DNA from: Yponomeuta sedellus
Lineage: Eukaryota; Arthropoda; Insecta; Lepidoptera; Yponomeutidae
Length of the DNA stretch: 64,000 nucleotides
NCBI GenBank assembly: GCA_934045075.1
Contig: OW203732.1
Span: forward strand, 20,750,279 to 20,814,278
Reading direction: 5' to 3'
In this document: positions 12,001 to 20,610 of the stretch, one piece after another
How positions within the stretch are numbered: the stretch's first letter is position 1
How the letters are laid out: each line of letters begins with the position of its first letter
Position numbers and translations under genes: made by a program
Notes under the pieces: generated by a model
Told to the model about the DNA's origin: nothing
The model's database searches: none
What the model saw: the letters and a program-made list of their open reading frames with translations, nothing else

Positions 12001-15000
12001 GATAAAAATGGAATAAGCAGGTAAACCAACCCGGATTTGGCCCCCGTGGTGGAGTATGGCCTAACCTTCCTCCGATGCAGGAAGAGACCCGTGCCCCAGC
12101 AGTGGGGACATACAAGGGTTGATATCAAAGCAGGTAAAGAAAGTCAGGTCTAGTCAAGATGTGAAGTAGTGCTAAAAATGAGGGAAATCTCAAAAATGGG
12201 TGACATATTTAAAATTTTGAAATTGATAGAGAGAATTAAAGAAATAAATAAAAATGGTGTAAAGAGGTTTGCATCGTTACAATGCCATCAGAACACTCGC
12301 CAGCGGCGCTAGACTTTCACTAGCGAGAGATTTGGCCCGTTAAGCTAGCATGTCGCTACATAGAGTCGGCCTGCGTGGGTAGTTAGAGAAAGAACCTACC
12401 TCGTCAGCACCGATATGAACATAGGTGGCATCCGGCTGCATTCGCAGTATCTGCTCTAGCATCAGCCGCACCACCTGCTGACCCTTGGCCTGCGACGGAC
12501 ACAGCACTGCCGGAGAGAGTGGCTGCTCGCGGAGAGAAGCCAGCTCTGGGTGCTTGAGCACATACTCCATGTGTCCGATGGTCTGCACCAGCTGGATCTG
12601 GTAGCAATGGTTTGTTAGTTAGTATACACTCAGACTTTACATAGAAAAATATATAAGAAAGTTTACTTTTTGTTGCAGCGAGTTAACAAAACATATTTTC
12701 TTAAATTAACTTGCACACTATAAAATTTGTCATAGAAATTAAACATCATCAACCCATTGTGTCCCCACCGTGGGGCACGGGTCTCTTCCCTGAGGAAGGT
12801 ACAGGCCATACTCCACCACGGGGGCCAAGTCCAGATTGGTGGAGGCTTGCAAGACTAGTGGCTGGTCTTACTGTCAGAAGTTTTCAAACCGCCCTAAGGC
12901 CTCCGACTTGGCTTAACGACTGCCATCTATAGACAGCAGCCAGCACCAACTGCTTAACCTGCCTTGCATTTTTTATCACAATAACAATTTTAACAGAAGA
13001 GTTTGTGTTCAAATTACTGTAATACCTATTAGTAAATGTGTCGCAAAGAAACCGTAGACAAAAATTTAATGACATTTAGCACACAATGCTATACTCACAC
13101 AATTGTGTTATTTGAATTTTTGGATGGATTATATATAGCATAGGTTTTTATCCCCAAACAAAGGAGACCATTCACGATTCATACGAAGTTGGGCCCAAAC
13201 ATGAAAGTGCTGGCTAGCAAAAAAAAAAAAACTATTCTAAACGATGGGCCACATTGATTTGTTGATTTCATACTAAGAAACATATATCCTAAAATGAATA
13301 CCTAGATGTTAAAGGTCAGATTTTTCTAGACATTTTTTATAACGGACAGGCACTATAAGATTCTCTTTTTTTATCTTGTAAAACTGTTGAGGAAGACTCC
13401 CTACACAAACCCTAATATGTATATTTTATAAACACGTTACAGTAATTTTTGGTCCAATGTATGGGAGTATAAGATTTTCATTGTCTGACAGCAGCTAAGT
13501 TTTGGTGCCATAGTATCAAATGTTCTAGACAATGTGCGTAACAGTTTGGAAATGTTTTTTTTCGTTGGCCGGCACTTTGGAGTTTTGGGGCCAATTTGGA
13601 TGGTCTCCTTTGTTTTTAACCAAATTGCACATAATAGTAAGTTGCAAGCTAAATGTACAATAATTATGATCATAAATAAGAAAAATGTCTCTTACAGCTT
13701 TCAAACCACACTCCTTAATGAATGTCAGTATGTGTTCAACTTCCATCATGGTGTACATGCCATCACCGCCACTCCCTCCAACACTGCCGATGAATGCGAG
13801 CTCGTCGGAGAAAGGAAATGTATCCTCCCATTCCAGCAGGACACCAGTAGCCCCCCAAGATTTGGCTATGAGAATCACCTGAAATTTTTATAGGAATAAT
13901 CAGTGTTGCATCCATTTTGATTGATCCAATACCAGTCCCAGTGTGCACTGCAACTTGTCAAATATCATCTGCACATATATGGGATTAAATATAAACAATG
14001 AGGATAGGAGATTGGCTTTTCCATTTTCTACTTACTAGAAACTAAAATTAGGTACTATTACCGTGTGGCGGGTATTCTCTAGACCAGACTAGCCACAGAT
14101 CGCAATGAATGGCGTAAGATGGAGAATGCCTTCACCCAAGTTGGGTTCCAAAATTTAAGACCTCACATAATTTTATAAGATCTTTGGTACAGCATGGTAT
14201 TGATGGCTAAATTACTTCTTTTTAATTTATATACTTAGTCAATATAAATAATTTTAAGTTGTAACATTCAATTTTGAAGTAAAGGCTCATTTTATTTCTT
14301 TTTAAACTTACTTTTTATGTTGTTTTCATTTGTGTAGGGTGTCATATAACTAATTTGACAAGAGAGCCATGACAAAATACTAAATCTGTAAATACTCTGA
14401 GAAATCTAAATGTTTGAACCCCAGGCAGGGTTAAGAAACAAATTGTATTAACCTATAACTGCCTCATTGATCCAGGTAATACACTTGACTTGGTTACCAA
14501 GACAGGGATTGTTCGTTTGATTCCACAGGGGCTATCATACTTCGATTCTATGTGATATTATATTAGGGGGATATTATTACTTAGAGTAAACACTACTTAA
14601 GTTTTGGCATACTCTGTTAACCTCCCTATCTGCCAGGATCATGTCGTGTCAAGACGTGATCCTGGCAGAAATAGTCAACACCGGCTAGTTGAAAATTGAA
14701 TTAAATTATTATTCAGTTACTTACCCGTTCCAGATACAGTATATTAAGTGGGGCACCCTTGAAATCGAAATGTACGATCCTGAAAAGTAAGAAGTATCCT
14801 GGAATCTCTTATTGGAAAACAAAAGCATTGTAAGAATACTTCTCTAGCATTCAAGATGTTGTGGGTTCAACTCAGGCATGCAGCAATGACTCTTTGTGTT
14901 TTAAGTTTCAGAATATAGAAGTAATACTCGAATTTGTAGCAGCAAGAAAAACATCGTGAAGGAAAGTGTTCCTCACCAATTGAAATCCTCAATTGACGGT

Positions 15001-15143
15001 AAGCAAGCACTGTGATGAAACCTATGCTCATACTTTGAAAAGCTCTATGCCCTGCAGTGGGACGTTTACAGTCTGCTGGTATCCGCAGCTGGTATTATTA
15101 ACAATGAATAAGACATGAAAATCCCAAATACTGACCTGTCCAT
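97..15143 (-). CDS. HEXD: Hexosaminidase D-like GH20 glycosidase, seven exons, 3' end outside window
   Basis: Predicted retaining beta-N-acetylhexosaminidase of the HEXD branch of glycoside hydrolase family 20, which removes terminal GalNAc/GlcNAc and is nucleocytoplasmic in vertebrates. Exons read on the minus strand: 15136-15143 (start, MDR), 14725-14779, 13696-13878, 12400-12597, 9561-9744, 5657-5811, 97-209. All have GT-AG borders and compatible phases, giving 298 codons plus 2 nt; the last exon ends at a GT donor, so more exons lie beyond position 1. Recognisable blocks are HFDFKGAP (about residues 6-13), EWEDTFPF, QTIGHMEYVLKHPEL, HIGADE with the catalytic Asp147-Glu148 pair, WDDML (196-200), QPVVWDY (218-224), WAGSAFKGANG and GIILTGWSR. 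No signal peptide is seen, as in HEXD rather than lysosomal hexosaminidases. The 8-nt first coding exon is chosen because ATGGACAG restores the arginine codon and abuts GTCAGT; it is the least certain part. Introns are packed with SINEs and MITEs. Confidence 0.9.
247..395 (-). repeat. tRNA-like-core repeat, partial
   Basis: Arm (aaaacctatttagaggctaa) plus tRNA-like core on the minus strand. It starts about 40 bases upstream, in gene direction, of the HEXD acceptor at 210. Confidence 0.65.
541..650. repeat. Tandem palindromic units
   Basis: Three units of gacaaaacactgtatctata + gatacagtgtatctata, each a near-perfect palindrome. Related pieces at 782-880 and 1122-1145. Confidence 0.75.
1286..1606 (+). 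repeat. tRNA-like-core repeat, long copy
   Basis: Order: aaataggtttttaaatttgt, agcacgggttagtgcattaa, a 170-bp arm with gcaaagtaggtagtcggggc, tRNA-like core 1508-1580, then aaataggttttt again. The core folds as a tRNA cloverleaf but has C at the position of U33, so it is not a functional tRNA. Confidence 0.7.
1682..1893. mobile_element. MITE with 33-bp inverted ends and TA target
   Basis: Ends CAGTCTGTTAGCTTTTAGAA and complement, TA on both sides. First bases CAGTCT are shared with the MITE family at 4644, but the interior differs. Confidence 0.75.
1903..2045 (+). mobile_element. SINE family C fragment
   Basis: tRNA-like B box gccgtgggttcgaatcccgg followed by the shared body to gtgaggaaaccctagtgttt. 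Confidence 0.55.
2370..2530 (-). pseudogene. THAP-like zinc-finger fragment, frameshifted
   Basis: Read leftward, one frame gives KTPGKLWIRVPSEINIRKTW, and the next frame continues SIETRVYLCEDHFD before GTAAGT. The order (basic start, P, W, C-x2-HF) is that of a THAP domain C-terminal half, as in P-element-like transposases and THAP proteins. A frameshift separates the halves and no other exon was found. Confidence 0.4.
2888..2955 (+). mobile_element. SINE family C, 3' end only
   Basis: Matches the last 65 bases of the family (acctcagtgcttgcgccata to ggatatctccagtctaac). Confidence 0.5.
3148..3258. mobile_element. Small MITE, copy 2
   Basis: gggccgattgctgagttgag ... agcgaaattctcaattc, with interior taaatacttaagtaacgttc. 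Confidence 0.55.
3320..3655 (+). repeat. tRNA-like-core repeat
   Basis: Starts with a minus-oriented outer arm (ttttaaaaacctatttagag), switches at about 3372 to the plus arm, then core 3501-3574 and the 3' arm to aaaatagtat. A small fold-back copy. Confidence 0.65.
4209..4346. mobile_element. Small palindromic MITE
   Basis: About 38-bp imperfect inverted ends (aaatcgcgattatttattag / taaataaccgcgattacg) around cccgacgtttcggcagcg. Confidence 0.6.
4383..4625 (+). mobile_element. tRNA-headed SINE, family B
   Basis: tRNA-like promoter boxes (gtggcgcagcggttgagcac and cgggctcgatccccggcc), then a body ending atgtccatgaaaatttatt. Forms the left arm of an inverted pair with 5090-5335. Confidence 0.75.
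4644..4900. mobile_element. TA-flanked MITE, copy 1
   Basis: Inverted ends CAGTCTATTTATTCTTACTT of about 45 bp with TA on each side, as for Tc1/mariner-type MITEs. Inside a HEXD intron. Confidence 0.78.
4905..5062. repeat. Dispersed repeat, inverted copy at 39645-39815
   Basis: Shared blocks include tctagatttagcaataatag and gacacctacatagacaaaac. Function unknown. Confidence 0.6.
5090..5335 (-). mobile_element. tRNA-headed SINE, family B, inverted partner
   Basis: Minus-strand copy of the same family; the tRNA-like head is at the right (5262-5335), the aat-repeat tail at the left. The space between the two arms holds a TA-flanked MITE and another repeat. Confidence 0.75.
5398..5640 (+). mobile_element. 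tRNA-headed SINE, family C
   Basis: Head cggtggtagcggagcggtg...gtcgtgggttcaaacccc, then the body with gtgaaggaaaacatcgtaag and the 3' part acgtacctcagcgcttgc. It ends next to the HEXD exon at 5657. Confidence 0.72.
6070..6215 (-). mobile_element. 5S-like SINE tail fragment, split by the 51-bp RTE end
   Basis: Minus-strand tail sequence (cccttgtgt...ccccactgctggggca then gggtctcttcctgcatcgcag), interrupted at 6100-6150. Confidence 0.55.
6100..6150 (+). mobile_element. 51-bp RTE 3' end inserted in a SINE
   Basis: The fragment gggctatgtccagcagtgga...gacgacgacga is flanked by CTGCTGGGGCATG (6087-6099) and CTGCTGCGGCATG (6151-6163), a 13-bp duplication with one change. It ends in the trinucleotide tail of the RTE seen at 31086. 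Confidence 0.65.
6250..6592. repeat. tRNA-like-core repeat, fold-back copy
   Basis: A minus-strand copy (6255-6453) turns directly into a plus-strand half copy (6455-6592) at cagccccg/gatagccag, giving a long imperfect palindrome. Confidence 0.7.
6650..7330 (+). mobile_element. LINE 3' fragment, same clade as the LINE at 19.2-20.6 kb
   Basis: Frames 6729-6926 and 6952-7308 resemble the C-terminal region at 19500-20127: SRVRKLIWIFKKLRHVA followed after a frameshift by LLTIRKLYILAV and KTCFASRQYENLSGYLYN. A CA-rich stretch (7350-7420) follows, as a similar one does after 20280. Truncated at the 5' end and broken. Confidence 0.7.
7615..7902 (+). repeat. tRNA-like-core repeat
   Basis: Plus-strand copy with arm, core 7748-7820 and 3' arm ending aaaatagtataa. 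Directly followed by a fold-back copy. Confidence 0.68.
7908..8092. repeat. tRNA-like-core repeat, near-perfect palindrome
   Basis: About 60-bp arms (aaaaacctatttagaggcta ... tagcctctaaataggttttt) separated by about 13 bases, both containing the B-box half of the core. The rest of the core is missing. Confidence 0.72.
8228..8547 (+). mobile_element. 5S-like SINE
   Basis: Contains ggttaagtaac...ggcgcgg...gatgggtgaccg, the 5S-like head, followed by the shared body (taatggcagt, ttctgacagtaaggcccgcc) and tail agcagtggggacatacaagg. Inside the HEXD intron. Confidence 0.7.
8697..8822 (-). mobile_element. 5S-like SINE head fragment
   Basis: Minus-strand head: cggtcacccatcctgcgcctgaccg and tcggttcgactaggccacgagcgc. 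Opposite orientation to 8228-8547. Confidence 0.65.
8845..9108 (-). mobile_element. SINE family D, body and tail
   Basis: Nearly the same as 33178-33440 (aataatattggcctttttgc to cacgatgttttccttcaccg) but without the tRNA-like head. In a HEXD intron. Confidence 0.7.
9133..9543. mobile_element. MITE-like repeat carrying a tRNA-like insert
   Basis: Imperfect inverted ends (aaggcactttggggtgctac / ttagcaccgcaaatcgcctt). A second, larger composite of the same family spans about 36148-37410. The right end is 18 bases from the HEXD exon boundary at 9561. Confidence 0.55.
9230..9436 (+). repeat. tRNA-like-core repeat nested in a MITE
   Basis: Outer arm in minus orientation (cactaacccgtgccaaggac), then core 9338-9410 in plus orientation. 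Flanked by taagatt on both sides, inside the repeat 9133-9543. Confidence 0.62.
9788..10006. mobile_element. MITE with about 38-bp inverted ends
   Basis: aattaaaactgtttctatac at the left and gtatagaaacagttttaatt at the right; interior has gtgccgaaacgtcgg. Just upstream, in gene direction, of the HEXD exon at 9561-9744. Confidence 0.68.
10235..10500. repeat. Dispersed repeat beside the minisatellite
   Basis: Contains ggaacgacttcaggtgtttc, ttttataataaaacagaaag and gtgtaaagaggtttgcacc. Close relatives lie at 11945-12290 (split by a SINE), 63590-63835 and, more diverged, 29140-29170 plus 29600-29760. Confidence 0.65.
10681..11570. repeat. 36-bp minisatellite, about 24 copies
   Basis: Unit agagcgtctgcctgcgctgc + aagaatatcacttgct. 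Variants (ctagct for cttgct, tgtgct for tgcgct) recur at spacings of 4, 5, 8 and 12 units, showing block duplications. Older, diverged units continue to about 11940 and again at 12290-12370. One frame is open (LLERLPALQEYH repeated) only because 36 is divisible by three. It lies inside a HEXD intron. Confidence 0.9.
11945..12290. repeat. Dispersed repeat, second copy, SINE-interrupted
   Basis: taataaacagaaaactggat ... atggtgtaaagaggtttgca; split at 12024 by a SINE with a 10-bp duplication. Confidence 0.62.
12024..12126 (+). mobile_element. 5S-like SINE tail inside another repeat
   Basis: A 5'-truncated copy (caacccggatttggcccccg to acatacaagggttgatatca) flanked by AGCAGGTAAA on both sides, a 10-bp target duplication within the repeat at 11945-12290. 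Confidence 0.7.
12743..12968 (-). mobile_element. 5S-like SINE, 5' truncated
   Basis: Minus-strand copy from ccattgtgtccccaccgtgg to actgcttaacctgccttgca, more diverged than others. In the HEXD intron upstream (in gene direction) of the exon at 12400-12597. Confidence 0.6.
12970..13690. other. HEXD intron without recognised element
   Basis: AT-rich and apparently unique; no repeat or frame could be supported. Confidence 0.5.
14855..15010 (+). mobile_element. Old SINE fragment near the HEXD start
   Basis: Degraded tRNA-like B box (gttgtgggttcaactcagg) and SINE body (gcaatgactctttgtgtttt, aaaaacatcgtgaaggaaag) between the first two coding exons. Confidence 0.45.
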
Positions 15144-15955
15144 GTTTGTAGATATTGTGCGTACTAGGTATATGGACTTTAATTTTACATGATGTGAGGA
15201 GAAATTATTGCTTTAATTATCCATTGTCGAATGGTACCTCCTCGAAGGCCTGAACTAGGTTTAATTAGTTAATTTTGTAATCAAAACAACTTGGATAATT
15301 TACGATCTGTTCAACAACTAAGATGTGATGTACCCTGTGCTGTCAATCAACACAACACAGATTAAAAGTAGGTAGTATTTGTCAACTGAAAAGTCAGAGT
15401 CACACACAATGTCAATAAATTCAAGATTGAATTGAAAGTTTCGTCTTCAGTGTGACCAGAAAATATCAACTATTGCTAAATTGGTCGAGAATTTAATAAA
15501 TCTACCAACAGGTAGATCAAATCTAATTGTAAAACATTCACTTGAGTCAGTATATCAGTGGCTTGTTTTTTCACAGATTAGATCAACAGCTTTATTCGAG
15601 TGTTGGAATAGTGATTTTTTAAATAAAACAAAAGTATTTATACACCAATACCTTAAAATAAAGTATATTATATTTATTTCTATGACTTAAACCGGAAAGA
15701 TTATGTCGTGTGTTCGTGTGTGTAAAACCAATTTACTGATATTTTATAGCCTTTATACCGAGCATAATGATTTCCACAGTCACATCTTGAATAAAAAATC
15801 TTGCTTTAATTTGGCGCGATATCCTTAAAAATATTTTATAGTAAATTTTTATTGGCTATTGGCATGCCTACGCACTCGATCAGCTAGTGAAATAAAACGG
15901 TCAAGTGCGTGTTAGGCCACGCGTATTGTAGGGTTCCGTAGTAGGACGAGATTTT

Positions 15956-16676
15956 GTCAGCGTCAGAATGACCGGTTACTACTCATATTATCGTCGGAAA
16001 TTGTGATGAATATTTAGTGCCCTATTGCTTTTATTTGCTTCCCCTAAGTAGAGAATTTCTTCCATCATATTTTAGAAGAGAAACAACATTTAAGGGTGAC
16101 CGTACATCCTGACGTCAGGTTGACCGGTCACCTAGGCATATCACCAAACTTTCGTGGAATCACTGAATAACTCATAGGGCAGCAATTAGTGCCCATTTGC
16201 TTCCTTCATATTTTTAAAACTCCGCACCCATTGCTATTATGGATACCAAAATATCAATAGGTATAGTTTAGATCCAGCGCCTGAAAGAATGAAAAGAACA
16301 ATGACGCTTAGACTCAAAATTGCTATGGTATACTCAGGTGCTACTAAGGGTTGGTAGACATTATCAAAACTATATAGATATTTTGGTTTCCATAATAGCT
16401 ACGGGTGCGGAGTTTTAAAAATACGAAGGAAGCAAATAGGCACTAATTGCTGCCCTATGAGTTATTCAGTGATTCTACGAAAGTTTGGTGATATGCCTAG
16501 GTGACCGGCCAACCTGACGTCAGGATGTACGGTCACCCGTAAATGTTGTTTCTCTTCTAAAATATGATGGAAGAAATTCTCTACTTAGGGGAAGCAAATA
16601 GAAGCAATAGGGCACTAAATATTCATCACAATTTCCGACGATAATACGAGTAGTGACCGGTCATTCTGACGCTGAC
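15956..16676. mobile_element. 721-bp hairpin element with about 300-bp inverted arms
   Basis: Arms 15956-16255 and 16377-16676 are near-perfect inverted copies around a 121-base loop. Outer ends are gtcagcgtcagaatgaccgg and its complement. Flanked by GAGATTTT at 15948-15955 and 16677-16684, an 8-bp target duplication (size used by hAT, P and some other DNA transposons). No coding frame. A non-autonomous fold-back transposon. Confidence 0.88.
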
Positions 16677-16684
16677 GAGATTTT

Positions 16685-17689
16685 TCTGCTTTGCAGAAAT
16701 TTTAATAAGTTATTTTCATTTATACGAAATTTTCCATTAAAAGTTGGTCGCCCATTACTCATTAAACTATAAAAACTACTTTGATTTCTTTCTAAGTTCA
16801 TTATAGAGCTACCTACTGCCCTAAATATTTTCATTTTTCTACAATCGACCGTCTATTGATGCCTTGACGTCAATAAAAGTTTTAAAAAAATATTTTTATG
16901 TTCAATTTTTGCCTTTCCCTCAAGTGTCTACTAGAGACTTTTTTACAGGTTTAAAGAAGGGATCGTAATTGTATAAATAAGCCACGTTAACCTTTGATAG
17001 GTTAAAGGCATGATAAAAAAACTAATATACATAATCCAAAACCAGTAAAATTATAGGTACTAATATCTCCAGTTCAGGGTTAACTTATAATAACCAATAT
17101 ATAATTTCCTAACCAGCCGTTATCAGTAACCGTCCACTATGTATTGGGTTAAGCTATTTTAAAACAACAAAATTATTTTTGTATTTGACAGTTCGGAGTA
17201 GGTAAAATTGGACACAGTGGAAGACAGTCTTAGTGGCCCCATGCCTTTTTACCACGATACTGATAATCAAAATCTCTAACAGATAAAACAATTTGACGAC
17301 TGCAATCTGTCAAAATATCTATTAGATGTATTTTTAATAGTCATGACTTCGGAAGTAGGTTAAATCGGACAATTCCATTAGTGAAGGACTGAGTACCTAC
17401 ATAGTGGTAGTAGCGACTCTGGGGTTCTATTATGTTATTTTATTATGTATCCACTGAGTTGAATGATGTTGATTTTACTTTTTGTAAGCTACTCCAGCTG
17501 TCATAATTTATTTATAATTTATTGTCAACGTAAGTTATCTAAGGCTTTACAAAAAATGTAACAAAGACAGGCTTTTTTAAGCTAAGTATGTGTAGGTTCT
17601 CTATAGTAAAAGTAGGTAAGTACTGCTATAACTTTTGCAATGATTAATTTATAAAGCAAAATATCTAAATCGATCTTTGTAATTTAAAA
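16685..17689. other. Intergenic, nothing recognised
   Basis: AT-rich sequence between the hairpin element and the LINE. No credible frame. Confidence 0.5.
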
Positions 17690-20610
17690 TGATAGCTCTT
17701 TTACCAACTGACTGCTCCGCGGGATGGGATATTATCACAGCTAAAGCACTTAAATGTATCTCCGAGAAGATTGCACCTGTGCTTAGCTTTTTGCTAAACC
17801 TTTGTATGGAGAGTGGTGTTCAAAATCCATAGTCCATCCTATTCATAAGACGAGAGACAGATCATGTGTGAACAATTATCGGCCCATTTCGATACTTCAT
17901 CTGTTTCAAAGATATTTGAGCGTAGGTATTTTAAATTCTAGACTGACAACTTATCTTGAAGAGTTATCTCCTTCCCAATTTGGTTTTTGTGCTGGACTCT
18001 CAACCGACGACGCTGTACACGAACTAGTTGACTTTGTTGTCAAAAAGTTGGATAGCCGTCAAAAATGTCTCACCATCTACTTAGACCTTGCAAAGGCGTT
18101 TCGTACGGTGTCTATTTCTCGTTTAATTCAAAAGTTGGGAAATATGGGTGTCAGGGGTACACCACTCGATCTGTTTCAGAGTTATTTAACAGACAGATAT
18201 CAATTGGTTAAAATCGGTGATGTTAAAAGTAATGAACTCCCCATAACACACGGAGTCCCGCAGGTAGCATATTAGCACCGACACTTTTCCTCTGTTACTT
18301 AAATGACATGTATAAACTTAATTTAAAAAATTAAGTAATTAATTAATATATCATGGCAGGAGGTCAGAATCGAGCACTGTCCGTGCCCTAAATACCTGGG
18401 AATTACGCTCGACCGATCTCTGAATTACAAATTACACTGCCTCAAAACTAAGCAGAAAGTTTCCTCAAGGAATAACCTGCTCCGGCGTCTGACCACCACG
18501 AAATGGGGGGCTGCGCCACATGTGCTCCGGACAACAGGCACCGCCTTATGTTTTTCGGTCGGTGAATTTGCGTGCCCAGTGTGGCACCGATCCGTTCACG
18601 CAAAACACGTCGACACAGCCTTGAACAATACATGCCGCATTATAACAGGATGTCTCAAGCCAACACCTCTTAGCTTGCTTTATCCGCTGGCTGGCATTGC
18701 TCCGCCCGAAGTTAGAAGAGATGTGGCTTCCAGCATCGAGAAAACAAAGCAACAATTCGATTAACGACATCCTCTTTATGAGTACGACCTGCCGCCAGCT
18801 GGGCTAAAAAGTCGGAAAAGTTTTCTCCGCAGCACACAGGCCTTAGAAAAATGCCCAGCTGAGGAAAGGGTGGTGTGGTGGAAATTAAAACATCCCGTAC
18901 CCACAGGCTTTGTAAACCCCCAAGAGAGGCTCCCAACGGGTTCCGATCTGCAATGGCCTACGTGGCAGTCACTCAACCGACTCCGAACCCAAGTAGGTCA
19001 CTGCAGAAAAAACCTAAGCAGGTGGGGTTATATTGCACCAACGGAGGAGATATGTGATTGTGGAGCCTCATCGCAATCCATGGTGCACCTGCTCCAGTGT
19101 CCATTGTGCCCTCACACCTGCACTCTGGAGGACCTAACAGAGGCCATCGCTGCTGCAATTGCAGTAGCCAACTATTGGGCAGGAATAAAAAAAATTGGTC
19201 GAATCGCTGACACGAAAAGAAGAAGAAGAAGAATTTAAAAAATTGCAAAATAACTGCTTATGGTGATGATACTGCCTTAACTTTTCATGCTCATAGCCAA
19301 GAAAAACTTCACGAGGTGTCGAAAACGGGATTCACTAACGTGTGTCATTGGCTTGCTCTAAACTCTCTCACGTTAAACGAGGATAAAACAAAATATATCA
19401 TTTACACAATAAAAAACAATGCAAATACGTCACTTCTAAACCCCCCTAGAGCTCACAAATGTAGTTTTAATCTAGGATTTCCTTGTCAATGTCCGTATAT
19501 TGGTGAAACGGTTAACATTAAATATTTAGGTATAATTATTGACAAAAATCTCTCCTTTAAAGAACACATTCACTCGTTGTCCCAAAAAATAAGAAAGTTG
19601 TCCTACCTCTTTAAACATCTTCGACATGTTGCTGACGTAGATGTGATAAAAATGGTCTATTTATCACTAGGTCAATCTATTCTTACATAAGGTATTAGGA
19701 ACTGGGGTGGAGCTCAAAAACCTCTCTAATGAAACGAAAGGGCTCAGAGAATGTTCCTTATGGTTATATATTTAAAACCTATAGACTTTATCGAACAGCG
19801 AGTTTATACGCTGAAACCAAGGTCTTAACGGTCAGACAACTTTACATTCTGGGTACTGTAATTCATAAACACTCTCTGACTAACAATCAAAATCGTGTGA
19901 AAAATAGCAATGTCAGAAGATTTTACACTGTTTGTGAAAGTAAGCCAGTGAAAACGTCTTTTGCACAACGATTTTACTGTTTTCGTGCAGGTAGAATGTA
20001 CAACACACTAAACAAGACCCCAAATATATTTGATCTTAACAAATATGAACTGAAACAGAAATTAACAGCATACTTAAACAGTCTTTCTTATGATCAAACC
20101 GAAAACCTTATTGAAATTGATGTCTAATACCAGCTCATTCTACTTCTCACCCTTCGTTGTGCTTCCTAGTACCTACTTACCACACACATCACTGCCATCA
20201 TTCACAAATATACACTCATCACACCTCTCACACAACTTCTGCTCAGTGCCTGAAACCCGAACCCAAAACTCCGGTCGTAGGGCTGAGCAGACTCACACAT
20301 ACACACACACACTTACATACATACATCTTACTTTTTTTTATATAGGTTTTACAAACAACTGTAATTTTTGATACAAACGTTTAATATTGTATACCTTATG
20401 CTGATGACGCGTCGAATATGATACCGTTCTTTTGTAGACCGGGAGGCCTGGAAACCTAAGATACAGATCTTTTGATCTAGTTTAGGCTCCAGTCTTTCCA
20501 CAAATAGGACATTCTGCTGTATTGTATCATTTATCCAATGTTATTTTTGTATACGAATGTAATTTGTGGACAGAAAAATAAACTATTATCTTATCTTATC
20601 TTAATTGAAC
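17690..20610 (+). mobile_element. 5'-truncated CR1/jockey-type LINE, interrupted by another LINE
   Basis: Two blocks, about 17690-18332 and 19245-20610, belong to one element. The first encodes reverse transcriptase motifs NNYRPISIL, QFGFCAG and YLDLAKAF. The second opens with AYGDDTAL (catalytic box), then IKYLGIIIDKNLSF and a conserved C-terminal domain ending about 20127. The 3' UTR ends in AATAAAC and repeated ttatc/atctt units near 20580-20602. Stops and frame changes occur, for example near 18275 and 19690, so it is dead. The 5' boundary is approximate. Confidence 0.82.
18333..19231 (+). mobile_element. LINE 3' fragment nested in the older LINE
   Basis: Bounded by the 13-bp duplication AATTTAAAAAATT at 18320-18332 and 19232-19244 and ending in a (gaa)n tail. 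It encodes the C-terminal part of a non-LTR reverse-transcriptase protein: PKYLGITLDRSLNYK, WGAAPHVLRT, PVWHRS, then, after a stop at 18764, a segment with a cysteine/histidine run CDCGASSQSMVHLLQCPLC. 5' truncated, with at least one stop and one frameshift. The family is different from its host LINE. Confidence 0.85.

Noticed and set aside
13525..13893. Plus-strand frames 13534-13893 as a gene
   Set aside because: Shadow of the HEXD exon at 13696-13878 on the other strand.
18870..19238. Frame with cysteine run as a zinc-finger host gene
   Set aside because: It is the C-terminal part of the inner LINE, inside its target duplications.
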